Part shown: in pieces, positions 49,010 to 62,147 of the stretch | Position numbering within the stretch: the stretch's first letter is position 1 | How the letters are laid out: each line of letters starts with the position of its first letter | DNA from: Vespa crabro | Lineage: Eukaryota > Arthropoda > Insecta > Hymenoptera > Vespidae | Reading direction: 5' to 3' | Length of the DNA: 64,000 nucleotides | NCBI RefSeq assembly: GCF_910589235.1 | Contig: NC_060961.1 | Coordinates: 3,356,001-3,420,000, forward strand | Translations under genes and position numbers: made by a program | Notes under the pieces: generated by a model | What the model was told of the DNA's origin: nothing | Databases searched by the model: none | What the model saw: only the letters and a program-made list of their open reading frames with translations

Positions 49010-49324
49010 GGTGTACTCGTGTAACGTCAGTGTGGCTAACTCGATTCCGAGGAGCTATATTCGGGTAGAGAAGGGAGGGGGGGCATAGCATAGTAGCATC
49101 AGTAGTAGGGGGTAAGTTCGAGCAACTAATTATAAATTTCCGTGGACCGCAATTAATTTTCCCTCGGAACGAAATTGCCGGTAAATTGACGGCTCTCGGG
49201 CTGCGAGTGTCCGAGTAGGTTAGTCCGTAGTAGTGTCACCAGCAAGAGTAGTAGCTATAGTGAAGGTAGTAGAGTTTGCTTGAATATCGCAACCGTAGAA
49301 GTCGTCCTCGTCGTCGTCGTTGTT

Positions 49325-49368
<44 letters not shown>

Positions 49369-49544
49369 TGACGGAAGCAGCGACTGATGGTGCCCAGACG
49401 ACGTTTAGGGATCACGTCAGTGCCTTTGTACTCCGGGGGTTACTATCGAGTATGGGAGAAGGGATGAAGCTGGTGAACGAGCGAGTAGATGACAACCGAG
49501 CGAGCTAGAACGATCTAGCGAGTGAGCGAGTGAGAGCGAGAGAA

Positions 49545-49576
<32 letters not shown>

Positions 49577-50010
49577 GACAGATAGGCGGATAGATAGAGG
49601 GAGCGAAAGGGAGAGAGTGCTTTTTGGTAGGTGGGCTACAAAGGCTGGAGGGTGGCCCGCGAGGGTGGACCTAAGCGAGGATAAAGGAGAAGGAGAAAGC
49701 ACAAACCGCTATGGTGTGTGCTTTCTCTTCGCCCCTTTGGGAGGTAGGTTGGTGGACGATCAATAAGGAGCAACGATGGTGGGGGGTCTTACCAGGACCT
49801 CAGGCTCTATCCCTCTACGTCGTACTGCTTAGGGTGAGGCTCCGCAAGAAAGAACCGAGAAAGTATTCTGAAAGGGGTCGCCCACTGGCCGTGCGCGCGC
49901 CTTCGCCCTGTGTTCCCTCGGTCCGTGAACTTTATCTCCCCACCCGTCTATCTATCTCTTCTCTCTCTCTCTCTCTCTCTTTCTCCTCCCTCTCTCTCTC
50001 TCTCTTTCTC
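49010..50010. other. promoter-like island with (TCG)n
   Basis: 49010-49260 is balanced and non-repetitive with TAATTA/ATTAATT cores. A (TCG)n tract (49301-49371) and GA-rich DNA follow. The order (balanced block, CpG-rich triplets, GA tract) could be a promoter and first exon, but no start site or splice model can be fixed. Confidence 0.3.
49301..49371. repeat. (TCG)n trinucleotide repeat
   Basis: About 23 TCG/TTG units; reads as a poly-Ser run in one frame. Confidence 0.9.
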
Positions 50011-50144
50011 TCTCCTTCCTACTCTCCGATTCGCACATATAACACTAGCACGCCTTCATTCGATCCTACTCGCGTGTAGAGAATACACGAGAATTCCAAG
50101 GTTCTCTTACACATATACTCTTTCTTTCTTTCTTTATCTCTTTT

Positions 50145-50184
<40 letters not shown>

Positions 50185-51176
50185 ACCCTCCCTCTTTCTC
50201 TTTCTACTGCGACCCTGAGAGCTCAGAAAATTCCAACAAAAAAAGGGCCGAGAGTGGTAAAAAGTTGTACGAGCAATTACTCTCCCGACCCTTTTGTCGA
50301 TAAACACGATTTCTTTCGGAGTTTTCGTACTCTCCACTCTCGGTTAAATGCCGATGCTCTTTTCCCTTTCGTATTTTTCGATCTTTCTAATCTTTCCTCT
50401 TCTTCTTCTTTTTCTTCTACTTCTTCTTCTTCTTGTTGTTATTTCACTTCACAGTAGAAACAAAAAGAATAAAACATATTATAATGTATCTTTTCTGAAA
50501 TCATTTATTTCTTCTTCTTATAGAAAAGATTATCGCAGATATAAGAATAAATGAAATAGTAAATAATATCAACATGTATAAAGTTCATTTTATAGAAGAA
50601 AATTTGATAACACAACATCGAGCGTAAGGTCAATCGTAATGAAGTATGCCGGAAAGGCATATCAAGGAATCAGTGTCAATTAACGACGATGAAAGCAAAG
50701 GCTCGAGGAGAATATAGGTGGAGAAGATCCAGCATGAATATTCATCCGATTCGGAAAATTTAATAGATAGACCGAGACGGGGCTTGTCGGTGAGCATGTA
50801 TGTTAGCGTTAGTTTGCTAGTCAATCATTCATTGAAAGTAGGAAAAAGAAATTGAAAAGATATAACGTTAAAAAGAATGTCACCGACGACGACGATGACG
50901 ACGATGACGACGAGGATAACAACAATGACAAAAGGTTCTAACGTACACGTATGTGCACATGGGTATAGTAGTAAGTAGAGGTAGTAGTAAGCCCGCGGAA
51001 GCGTCTAATCCATCGGGTGGGCATTGTTGTCAGACATATTGGGGTTTGTTCTTGAGGCGGTCCTAGCAGGGAAAGGGTTCACCCCCGAGCGGACAGGTGG
51101 ATAGGTCGAAGAGGTGGTCAGAGGGGGTTGACGAGGGTGGTTAGCATTATTGATCTGTAAGACTGCCAAGCTACGA

Positions 51177-51202
51177 ACTCTCTCTCTCTCTCTCTCTCTC
51201 CC

Positions 51203-51241
<39 letters not shown>
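51177..51241. repeat. (CT)n microsatellite
   Basis: CT tract with one short interruption. Confidence 0.9.
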
Positions 51242-51244
<3 letters not shown>

Positions 51245-51643
51245 CGATCTCCACATTCTCCATCAGCGCCTTCTCTCTTCGTAGAAACGTGTGTGCGTGT
51301 GAATACATTTGAAATGCGAGATGGAGAGAGAGCACGCGCGCGCATATTGTCACTCTCTCACTCTTCCTACTTGCTCCTCTTCTCTTCTGCCCCTTTCTAT
51401 CCTACCGTCCGGTAAGCTTCGCATAGCTACTCCGGCCACCCTTAACGCTGGCTTAGGAAGGGACAAACCCCCGACCATTTCCTCTTTCAATCCCTCCTCT
51501 TCATCCTTCTCATCCTCTCTGACCGTCTCTGATGCCTTCTCTTCCTACTATATCTCTACTACCTTCTCCTGGAGCAACTCGGTTCAGCCGGATTCACGAG
51601 CAGCAAACCAACACGCAAGTAGTTTAAACCCACGTTCCAGCCG

Positions 51644-51645
<2 letters not shown>

Positions 51646-51690
<45 letters not shown>

Positions 51691-51700
51691 TTTTCTCTCT
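51646..51700. repeat. (CT)n microsatellite
   Basis: CT tract. Confidence 0.9.
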
Positions 51701-52430
51701 TATTGTGTGTTTGTATAACGACCGAAGACCTCACCGACAATACTCGTTCGCCGTAACTTTGTCGATGGCTCACCTCGACGAAGCTTCCTTCTATCTCACT
51801 TTTCTCTACTTCTTCGCGAAGCGAGGATAGCGTTAGTTTTTTTCTCTCTTTTTCCACTTGTCCGCTCTTCTTTTCTGTGGCGTGAATGGAAGACGAGAGC
51901 CTGCTAGAGGATGAGTACCGGAACCTCAAAAAGTTTCCCTTTTGTTCATCGGACAACGGAGGATGACTTGACTCTTACACCCCTTCGACAATTTTATATA
52001 ATCTCATTATGTTATTTTCTCTTAATAATAACGAGCATTGCTTTGTTCATAGGACATTGTTCCTAATCTATCAAGAAATAGATTAATTACTTTTTAATCG
52101 AACTTAATGCATGTGTGTATGCGTGTATATTTGTTTAAATATTCATCAGCGATCAACTCATGACCTGTAATTAATTGATTGAAATGAAAAAAAAAAAAAA
52201 GAAAAAAAAAATGATCAATCGCAATGTATTTGAAATTTTTAGAAACAGACTGTTTCCCGTTGGTTTTATTTACTTTGTATAACTTTGTTATACATCGTTA
52301 GCCATGAAGCCACAAAGAAACCGAAAAAAAAGAACGAACGCTTAATTAACGAGTTCCCTTTTAATCTCCAATCTAGACTTTCACATTTCCTTAAAACCTT
52401 CTATTTGAGACGATGAAAGTTACGACGAAG

Positions 52431-53570
52431 GGGATGTAGACCATTTCTATACCCTTTTTCCCCTACCCTCAGTTTCGATTTACCCTCGGACGTAACACCA
52501 TCCCTCTACTCCGTCTCTCTCTCTCTCTCCCTCTCTCTCTCTCGTCTTGCCCCCTTCTCTCTCGCATTTTTCTTACATTCCCCTCTCTTCCCGTCGACGT
52601 CCTTTCCTCCATTCTCGTTCTCTCGACCTTCCACTCTTCTCTGGAGGGTAGAACACGCGTTGCTCGTACCACCCACGCTGAGAGAGTACGAACAAAGGCG
52701 TCCTAGCCATACGCACACCGTGAAACATAGTGCTTCATGTATGACGTGAGATTAAATTCTAACGGGTTGCCTCCCTCTAAGGGTAGAGGCATTTTTCTTA
52801 GCTCGTCGGGGAAAGGACTGCGTACCTAAATTAATACTCCATCCCTCTCGTATTCTTGACTTCGTCGTAAAGAACGTTGGAAGTCACGTATACGCATATT
52901 GGTATAGGTATATATACGCTAAAGGGCACACGTAATCGCGTATATACGTGTGAATGTGTATGCGTACTTTCGCTATAGTAGTCCATACAACCGTTCCAAC
53001 CCCCACGGCGAATTTCTAACGGCCATTATTTAGCGCGCTTAGAACTAGCTGCCGTTGGGGTAATGGCGCCCTTCCGTCCGCCAACGTAACGTACATACAT
53101 ACGTTACGTTACGTAGCTCTGTATAAGCGAAGCATAAACCGGACGAATCGTCCAGCTCGGAAGGACGAGAACAGGACGACGAAGAAGGAGAATCTAACCG
53201 AATCCTCGAGCTGCTCGCTCGCGATGCCCGAACTCCCAGCAATCTGGGAATTCCTGTTAGTTCTTTCCCTGTAATGAGTCCCTCATCTCTCTCCTCCTCC
53301 TACCCCCTCCCTCCCCCCCCCACCACCACCGACCATCGTTTTCTCCCTTTCGCAGAGAAATTACGGAAAAAGGACCTTATGGACGGCATGCCTGAAAAGC
53401 GAACTCGTCCGTTCTCCGACTTCCGTAATCGAACAAAGTTTCTCGGTCGGACTATAGTTTCATGAGGGAATACTTTTCGAATTAATAAGAGAATAGTTTC
53501 TACCTTTTCTAATTTTCTTTCTTTCCATCTAAAATAGAATCGTCTTTGAGCATTATAACGAGCTTTTGTT
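52431..53570. other. GC-richer island
   Basis: C-rich in its first part (CT tract 52512-52546); 52980-53270 is CpG-containing and non-repetitive, with an 11-bp-armed hairpin at 53083-53110. No frame resembles a known family. Confidence 0.4.
53083..53110. repeat. perfect inverted repeat
   Basis: Arms AACGTAACGTA (53083-53093) and TACGTTACGTT (53100-53110) with a 6-nt spacer. Confidence 0.75.
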
Positions 53571-54819
53571 TGAGCCAATGATATATATTTTACGTTCTAA
53601 TGGATAACGAATGAAGTATCTATATAACATATATAATATATTTCAGGAATAATTAAAAATAATGAAATAGTGCGATGGAAAATCTCGTTATTAGAGCTTG
53701 CCATTTGGACATTCTTGATATACACGTTTATTCGATTTTAAATATACATCGATTCACATATAAGTTGAATATAAATAAACGAATAGACGAGCCATAGCGA
53801 GAATAGATAATATCGAATAATGCAGGAATAATGCTTTCTAGAACGAGTGTACCGCCCCGGCGGACTTAGATTTAGGGGCTGCTAGTTGGAGGCAGTTCGC
53901 TGGGGAGAGGGGTGGCAAAGGAGGCAGAGGTGGAGGAGGAGATGGTATGGTAGAGCTCGGTGGAGTTCAAGAGAGAGAGCCAGGGTGGTTAGGGTGGTTA
54001 GGAAAAGGGTGGAGATGGCGAGCTCACGACGAAGAGGGAGGGTCGGTTGGTTCGCATTTACATAGCGGACCCAGCAGGACTAGATGACTAGGCGGTGGGG
54101 TATTAAGAGGGAGAAAAGGGGTGTTGGGTGGGTGGTGGCAATTCTGGCAACATGGCCGCGACCGAGCCGCGCGACGACGTACATACACGCACACGTTGAG
54201 AGGATAGGAAATGAGAGAGAAAGGGTTACCGCGAGTAAAGCGAATAGAGATAGATAGATATATATAGAGAGAGAGAATGAGAGAGAGAGATAGAGAGAGA
54301 GAGAGGGAGGAATAGCTGGATTTCCTCGGGCACACTACCACCCTCTTGCCACCCTCCAAGCGTCGAGCATATCCCCCGGAACCACCCTACCGGTCTGCTT
54401 AGACGCGATTCTCCGTGCAGGCTTTATTCGATTATTAAGGACCACTATTGGATTAAGCGCGATTCCGCGCACCTCCGCGACTGATTTCAAACTCCACCTA
54501 CGCTCAACTTTACCACCCTCTCGGACGTCCTCGATTTCCCTCGATTTTCACCCCCTCCTACTTTGCCCCTATAAGCTTTTCGAATATATGTCTTCGTCCG
54601 TGATGGTCTCATGAAAATCATCCCCCTCTCTTTGTGAACCGACCGTGATCGGTCTCGATATCCGTGCGTATAACTTTTCTCGACGGAAAACACGAAAAGG
54701 GGAGAAAAAGTAAGAAAGAGAGAGAAAGAGAGAAAGAGGCTTTGGAAAGGCAATTAGGTCCGTGATTAGCGGTGAAACGCGTGAAATCGGGCGTGCGTAA
54801 CGATCCCTCTCTCTCTCTC

Positions 54820-54868
<49 letters not shown>

Positions 54869-56679
54869 CCTTTCGTAGATTTCTCGCTTGAGAACTTGGA
54901 TTAACGTAGAAAGGAAAAACGCCGCGGGAAATGCATACATGTGTTTGTGTGTGGGAGTTCTTTCTTTACCACGTGTGCGATGGTGCGAAGGAAAAGTGCT
55001 GGCTTATTTTTTTCTCGCTCTTTCCTCAACTCGGCAAAGTTTCCAAGGATATAAAAAAATCGTTTTTTTGTTCTTTTTCTGATAACACCGTGAATGATCT
55101 TATCCTTTCAGATTGTTATCATAAATTACAATCCACGTTTTAAATCGATAAAATAAATTGAAAGATATAATGCATTTTATAATTGTTATTGAAGAATGAT
55201 ATTGTATTTATTTAAGGCACTTTCATTTTTTTATCATTTTCCCTGACTATAGGATTAGAATTTAAAAAGTATCCACATTGAAAGATATAAATATATGAGA
55301 AATATTTTGACATAATAAAATGTCACAGCTATTTCCGTCATTTGTAGAAGCTATGATATATTTGTACATTTATTTGAATATTGAATATTGAAGGCATATC
55401 ACGAAAAATAAATATCGTTTATGATGTCTAATAATTTTTCAATAAAAAGCATCGTTTAATTTTTATGTATATTATCACGCTTTTTAATGTTTGTTTTATT
55501 TCACTTTCTCTTTTCCTTCATCTCTTATCACGATTAAATTCTTAAAAATTTTTCATCAAATTTAATCCAACATGAATATCTCTCTCTCTCTCTCTCTCTC
55601 TCTCTTTGTTTGAAACCTTTATTCATACCTTTAGCGTGTTATAACGTACACATCTATATTTAATAAAGTCGTAAAATATTTCGACTTTGGAAATAATAAT
55701 TCAACACAGAATGTCATCCAGTTGTTTACGTTTTCGTTAAAACTTGGTCTTATATGGAACAGAAAAAATCAAGCTGATTTCTTAGAAAAATGTATTAGCT
55801 AAAGATCATAGATGTCACTGGAACAATATCGTACGAATATACTGTTTATAAACATAAGAGAGTTTCGTAGTAGTATCTCATCGAAGTCTTTCATATTCGT
55901 TTCTACCTCCGATCAGATAAGATCGTGCGTTAATTCTCGTCGACGTAACTTTTAACAACAGTAACTCATCCGATCAAAACCATGAAACTTGGAGGCACGA
56001 AGCTTAGTCCTAATTTAAGGGTGGAAGTGAAAACCACCCCTGCCTACGCTAATTTAAGGCCGGCACAGGCTGCTCATTTGTTTTAACCGCTCTCCCGTGG
56101 GAAAGTGAGAGGGAGTGAGAATGAAGGTAAGAGAAAGAGAGATGGATAGAAAGAGAGAGAGAAAGAGAAAGAGAGAGAGAGAGAGAGAGAATGTATACGT
56201 GTTTCAAGCGTCAAGGGGGTGAGCCTGAGCGGGGAGGAAGAGGGTGGTCAAGCACGGAAGTGGATGGGATAGATGAAACGCGGTTTAGTTTAGTTGCTAT
56301 TCGCACCAAAAGCACGAGCGAGAACTAGCAAGCAAACGGTTTTACTCTGCGTTTCAAAAACGCACCGAGGATATACCGACGTCTCATCCATTTGATCACA
56401 CCGCGTACGTTCTAAATTCCGCACAATTTTTTTGTTGTTGCGGTTTTCGTTACGCTAGTTAGCTACTCCACTTCGACAAAAAAAAGTTCTGATTAATCGT
56501 CACCGACTCTTCGCACCACGACTCTCTACACTTTTTTTATCGTAATAATGATTCTCGATCTTTTTTGTAAACCCACGAAATTGGATATTTCGTCGTAAAT
56601 TTATAACTTAGAGATTTGAAAATACGATCGATATCTTATTAATATATTTTCTAATCGATCAAATTAATGTACGAAGAAA

Positions 56680-56722
<43 letters not shown>

Positions 56723-56877
56723 AAGAGAGAAAAAAGGTGCGACATTTTCGAAAAATCTTGCATCTTCCTAACTCTCACCTTTTTATAGTCCGAGAACAAT
56801 GTATCGCACTTTCCCCTCATCGGTTAAGGAAAAACTCACACCGTAGAGAAAAAAACCACGAGAATTGTGGGGAGCAT

Positions 56878-56911
<34 letters not shown>

Positions 56912-57500
56912 AGAAAAGAGCGTCTCCATTCGGAATTTAAGCCTGACAGGTGGTTTCGAGGTTTATCGAATTCTTCGATTTCACCTCACTTTTTATTTCG
57001 ATTTTATTTTGTTCCCGCGTATCCAGCCGCCTTCGTTTTTCCGCTCATCGCGATCGCTTTTAAAGCTGCTTTCACCGTCGCACAACAGTGACGCTTTCCT
57101 CTTTTTCCAAGCTCCTTTTCCTTTTTTTCCTCTTATACCGGAGGTACGTGGTAGCGTGCGCCTTTCTCACCTCATCCCCTTTATCCTTTCTATCTTTTCT
57201 TTCTTTTTTATTCCTGCGAATCGCATGGACACTCTCACTCACGACGTAATAGAATTAACTTGCGATTTACCGATTATTAGCGGGATGCTGCCCGTCCATC
57301 GTCCTCTAAGAGCTTGTCATCATTCTTTTTTTCTTTCTTTTTCTTTCTTTTTTTTCTCTCTCTCTCTCTCTCTTTTTTATTTTATATAGACACCAATACT
57401 GACGGCCGACCTCTATCGATTCGCCCTGAAGGTAACCTTCGTTATATGCGATCGTATATATAACGTTTAACGTCGTAGACAAAATTTCACAGATAATCGG
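53571..57500. other. alternating GC-richer islands and AT-rich DNA
   Basis: GC-richer islands at 53.85-54.5 and 55.95-56.4 kb; the first holds G-rich GGTGG runs and AACATGGCCGCGACC near 54150. AT-rich blocks at 53.57-53.83 and 55.1-55.9 kb. GA/CT tracts at 54264-54310, 54806-54868, 55577-55607, 56127-56190, 56683-56712 and 56878-56912. No gene supported. Confidence 0.45.
54806..54868. repeat. (CT)n microsatellite
   Basis: CT tract passing into CTTT units. Confidence 0.9.
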
Positions 57501-58185
57501 ATACGTAGGTTGACGAGATTAGCAAGCAAACCAACTACACGTTGTTATGGAGTTTATATTACGGAACATATTTTCGATCGTAGTGAACAAAAGAAATAAT
57601 AATTCTTTAGAAGGATAATTATTATACAAATTTAATGACCCTTTGATATCATATAATATTAAACCTGATCATAATCATGATATCAATTTCAAAATATATG
57701 ATGAACAAATGTAACGATAATATAACGATAATTTTAATAATAAATAAAATAGATTACGAAATAATCTCAATCGACTTATCTTTTATTTTATGCGTTTCAG
57801 GATGTATTTCGAGAATCAGTATGATGTAGCGCTGTTGTCGTGATAGTCAAAGGGAACGAGTAGATCTCGTGCTTCTCGCATGCTTTTATCACAGAAGTCG
57901 TATCGTTTTGTCCGTTTGGCTCGCGGCACGACGAAACAAACGCGAAAACGACCGCGACAGAACTAACGTTTCAAAAAATATACCAAAGGCGATATACCAC
58001 TAGAAGATCCTTGCGATCTCATGAAACACGAACGAATCTGAATATCAAAGAGACCCGAATGTTAACGAATGAAAACTTGAATGACGGCTGGGGGTCTTTC
58101 GGTCCAGGTGGGGTCTACACCGGTCCTTCTAGTTCATCTTCTATTTCCTTCCGAAAAACTGGACCACCACGATCATTTCCCCCCC

Positions 58186-58218
<33 letters not shown>

Positions 58219-60071
58219 GCGCGTTTTCTTTTTTCTCTCTCTTCTCTCTGTCGGCATTATCATGCATCAACGCGAAACACAGCATCCCTCTTGGTGGTCC
58301 AGCGTTACTTCTTCACGCAAAAAACTCGTTTGCTTATTTCTAAACGAGTCTTAACCCCCCACCCCTCGTGGTGGTCCATCAAGAAACCCGTTTTGTCAAA
58401 AACATCCGTTCGAAAAATAATTCCGGTATCTTCTCTTTCGTCGATTCCTTTTGAAACCGTTTATTCAAACGAGTTTTTGCTTTATGATCGTTAAAAAATT
58501 CTACATATCCGTTACGCATAGAAAATAAAATACAATACGAAGGAAAAAATTTTATTATCTTTTGATACATAGCATTTATTTTTAGCAAAATAAAAATATA
58601 ACAAATTTCTGACAAATTCGATTTATCATTCGTTCTATCTTAATTTTATTTTCTATAGGGAAGAAAATTATCGCATTACAGAAAATTTTCGCAAACCGAA
58701 TATGTATAAACACGAGGCCGAGACCGAGGTGTGTTTGTTGTAAAACGCTAAGAAAGATACGATAGACAAGCCACAAGCTTATTGGATAGCGTTAGCTTGG
58801 CCACCGCAACTGGTTAATAAAGCTCGAGGAGAGCGAGCATCAACCATAAGACACAGAGAGAAAGAGAGCGTAAGAGAAAGAGAGGAAGAGGAATAGTGAG
58901 GAACGCTTAAGGGGAGGAACGTTAATGATGCCCGCATTCCCACGCATTTTAAGAGGGTCGAATATAAATGGTTCAAGTCTCTCGGCCTCCCTTTTTCACA
59001 GAATTCCTCTTTTCCGCCATTTCTCGAGCTCTTTCTAAACGTGTATCTAGCACAAGCAAAAGGCATATGTTACATCATGACACGTGTCATTTGTCATTTT
59101 CGGTTCACAAAATGTCGATCGAAAAAATACTAACGAATACAATAATAAGAAAGAAAAGAAAAAAAAAGATAAATGATAACATTAATTTTATCTACTTCGC
59201 ATTTTTTTACAGCATATTAAAAAAATATTATATTATTGCTTCGCATTAAACTAAAGTTGCAAAGGGGTAAGATATTTAAATAATATAACAATGAAACACA
59301 ATGAAAAAACGTATAAACGACCTTTTCACGTATATATAGTATATGGAAAAGTACAAAAATTTGATTCGCTAATAAGAAGAAAGAATAAAAAAAAAAAGAA
59401 GAAGAAAACCTATATAATCAAAATAAACTTGCATTCATAATCGATCGATATAGCAGAGTCCGTTCTCTTCTTTGCTGTTAAATATACTTCACACATGTCT
59501 AAGCCTTAAATATAATTTATATCTCAAAACAGGCAAGATCTTTCGCGTTCTCTGCGTCAAGCAGAATTCGATGAGTATAAAAGTGTGCATTGTTTCATAG
59601 CTTTCATTAGCACTCATGCGCGCGTGCGCGCGCGCGCGCTCACTCGAATACCTCGCGTTAACGCACGGTTCCATTCGCGATAATTATAAAAACGCAATTC
59701 GTACGCGTCTGAAAAACATGATGAATATTGTAAAGGATAATAACATTCTTTATGCAATAAAATCAGTGGTCGACGTACCCGATCCATTATTTTGTCGATT
59801 ATTTTATGGACACGCGCATGGTGACATGCAATCGCGAATTTTTTGTTAGGTGCTAACAATAATGAGAGAATACATATGCGAAACGCAAAACGCGACGTTA
59901 TCCTTACGGATCGGTCGAAATTATCAACGAAACGAGAAAGCTTTATCGAAACCTCAAAATCTCTATACTAAAAGGTGCGTCAACTATTATATTTTGATTT
60001 TCGTCTATGAATTTGCGCTTATTTTATTTCCTTTTATCTCTCTCTCTCTCTTTCTCTTTTTTTCTCTATAA

Positions 60072-60109
<38 letters not shown>

Positions 60110-60630
60110 CTTTTGAATCATATATTCTCTCGAAATACATTCATTCGATTTTAAAAGTCTCTTAGATATACATATTTGAAATTTGCATAGAATAATTGAA
60201 GACTGCACCGGATATTATAATGTATTGTAATTATATTGAAATGCGTGTAATCATACATATTTCATTCTTGCTTAGGGCTATTACCAAATGCGAATATATA
60301 ATCTAAAGTGAAATTTCTTTGTAAAATATTTATGATGCTTAGTAGTATTTTTTATGTCTTCGCAAGATCGCGAACATCGTTGATACATCGATGTTATTTT
60401 TTTTTTTCTTTTTCAATAATCATTTTTCTAAACGATTCTTCGAAAATAAAATTTCTATGAAGAGAGGACACGTGTACAGGGACACGACCAAAAAGGATCC
60501 CACGCGTCGCAAACTTTTACTAGCGAAAGTAATGATTTTAATTAAGGACTTCCATGATTATCTATCTACATCTTTATTACGGCGTATAATGAAATACGGA
60601 CTGTTTCATAAATTTCTCTAGGATTAAAAA
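57501..60630. other. non-coding stretch
   Basis: Balanced at about 57820-58480 (with repeated TGGACCACCAC elements and a CT tract 58185-58219), AT-rich elsewhere, with a (CG)n-like run near 59621-59638, a CT tract (60036-60066) and a TA tract (60070-60107). No gene supported. Confidence 0.45.
60070..60107. repeat. (TA)n microsatellite
   Basis: TA tract directly following a CT tract. Confidence 0.9.
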
Positions 60631-62020
60631 TTACCGCGGTGGAACGAGAAAGCATGAAGAAGAACCGAGATATATTTACCGCAACACGGCACGCCGGATT
60701 TCCTCTATTAATATCAAACTTTACCTGTTTAAGACTTTTTCTCTCTTGTTACATAATATCACAAGATACATTTTCATTATTTTTTACATCTTAAATTTAA
60801 CGTATGCATCCTCTTCTTTAATCTACCGCTTAAGATAGTTTTCAACTATATATAATTGAGGTATCCTAATAATAACGCACGATAATGAAATTTACAAGAA
60901 ACGATAACTTTCACAAAGTCACATTTTCTTTAAATATCCGAAACAAATTTAATATAATTCTATATTTGGTGAAACAAGTTCGTCATTTTAACGCAGCCCT
61001 GAGCATGCGGCCCTCGCTTTATCCTTCTCTTATACGCCTTTATACCCCGGTCGGTAGTACGTCAGCCGGTTGTAACATTGTGTAAAACAACGCGGAACAT
61101 ACGACATGTATCCCGGGCCACGTCGTTACGTCGCACAGTATGTAACGTGCACCTCTATATGACGAACGATGAATAATAAACGGTCGAGCCAATGAACAAC
61201 AAAACGGCGAGAAGTGCATGGAGAATAATAATTGCTAACCCTTTGGCAATGTTCGTGGTTTACATAAAAGGAGAAACGATACGAAAAGTATTTAGAAAAG
61301 ATAAGTTGAGATAGTGTTAATACCATTTTATCGGTTAACAATTTTCTTCATTCTCGCATTACATTCATCGAAATAATAAATAGCCATTTTTCGTTCTTCT
61401 TTTATCGTACAAATAAACGATATCTATATATTTTCGTCTCTTCTTGTATTTCTTTTTTTTTTGTTTTTTGTTTTATTTAAAGAGACATATTTTTTTCATA
61501 ACAATGACGTATTAACATTCTCTAAGAAAAATTCAACTAAATTCGTCACATAATCTAATAACAAACTCGCTATCCTATTGTTGCCATTATATTTGTTCCT
61601 CTACATAAGTAGACGATCGAGATAAAGTGATTTAACAGCTGATACTATATTCATTAAATCCTAAACGTTTATCAGATATCTGAGAAAAGTCGATAGAATT
61701 CGAAAGGAATAGAAAAATCAGCTGATAAAAAAGCCATCGTGAAGAACGAAAGCAAATAGCCAAAAGGACTCGCGGGAGTTATCTGAAATGAGAAAAGGGA
61801 GACGGAAGTGAGAGGAACGAGGCAGGAACGACGTAGGAAAGGCAGAAAGGCCAGGCAAGCCCGGTGAACCAATCGCACGCTGCGTCTGACAACCAGCCGA
61901 CTACTATACTGCACCATTGCGACCATTTGAGTTTCCTACTACCGACGAGTTTCTACCTCTCACTCGCCCGCGCACGCTCCACTATCGCGCCTCTATCCAT
62001 CTATATTCTGTCCACCCTCT

Positions 62021-62067
62021 CTCTCTCTCTTTCTCTCTTTGTCTCTTTCTCTTTCTCTCTCTCTTTG

Positions 62068-62116
<49 letters not shown>

Positions 62117-62147
62117 ATCTATCTATCTATCTCTCTCTTTCTCTCTT
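62021..62147. repeat. (CT)n compound microsatellite
   Basis: Long CT tract with TTTCTC and TCTA interruptions. The long Ser/Leu-rich frames across it (for example 61917-62555) come from this repeat. Confidence 0.9.

Larger units (their letters stand above)
50011..52430. other. non-coding stretch rich in CT tracts
   Basis: CT tracts at 50140-50206, 51177-51241 and 51646-51700, CTT triplets (50397-50437), and GAC/GAT triplets (50884-50914). 51.0-51.95 kb is GC-richer. No gene supported. Confidence 0.45.
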
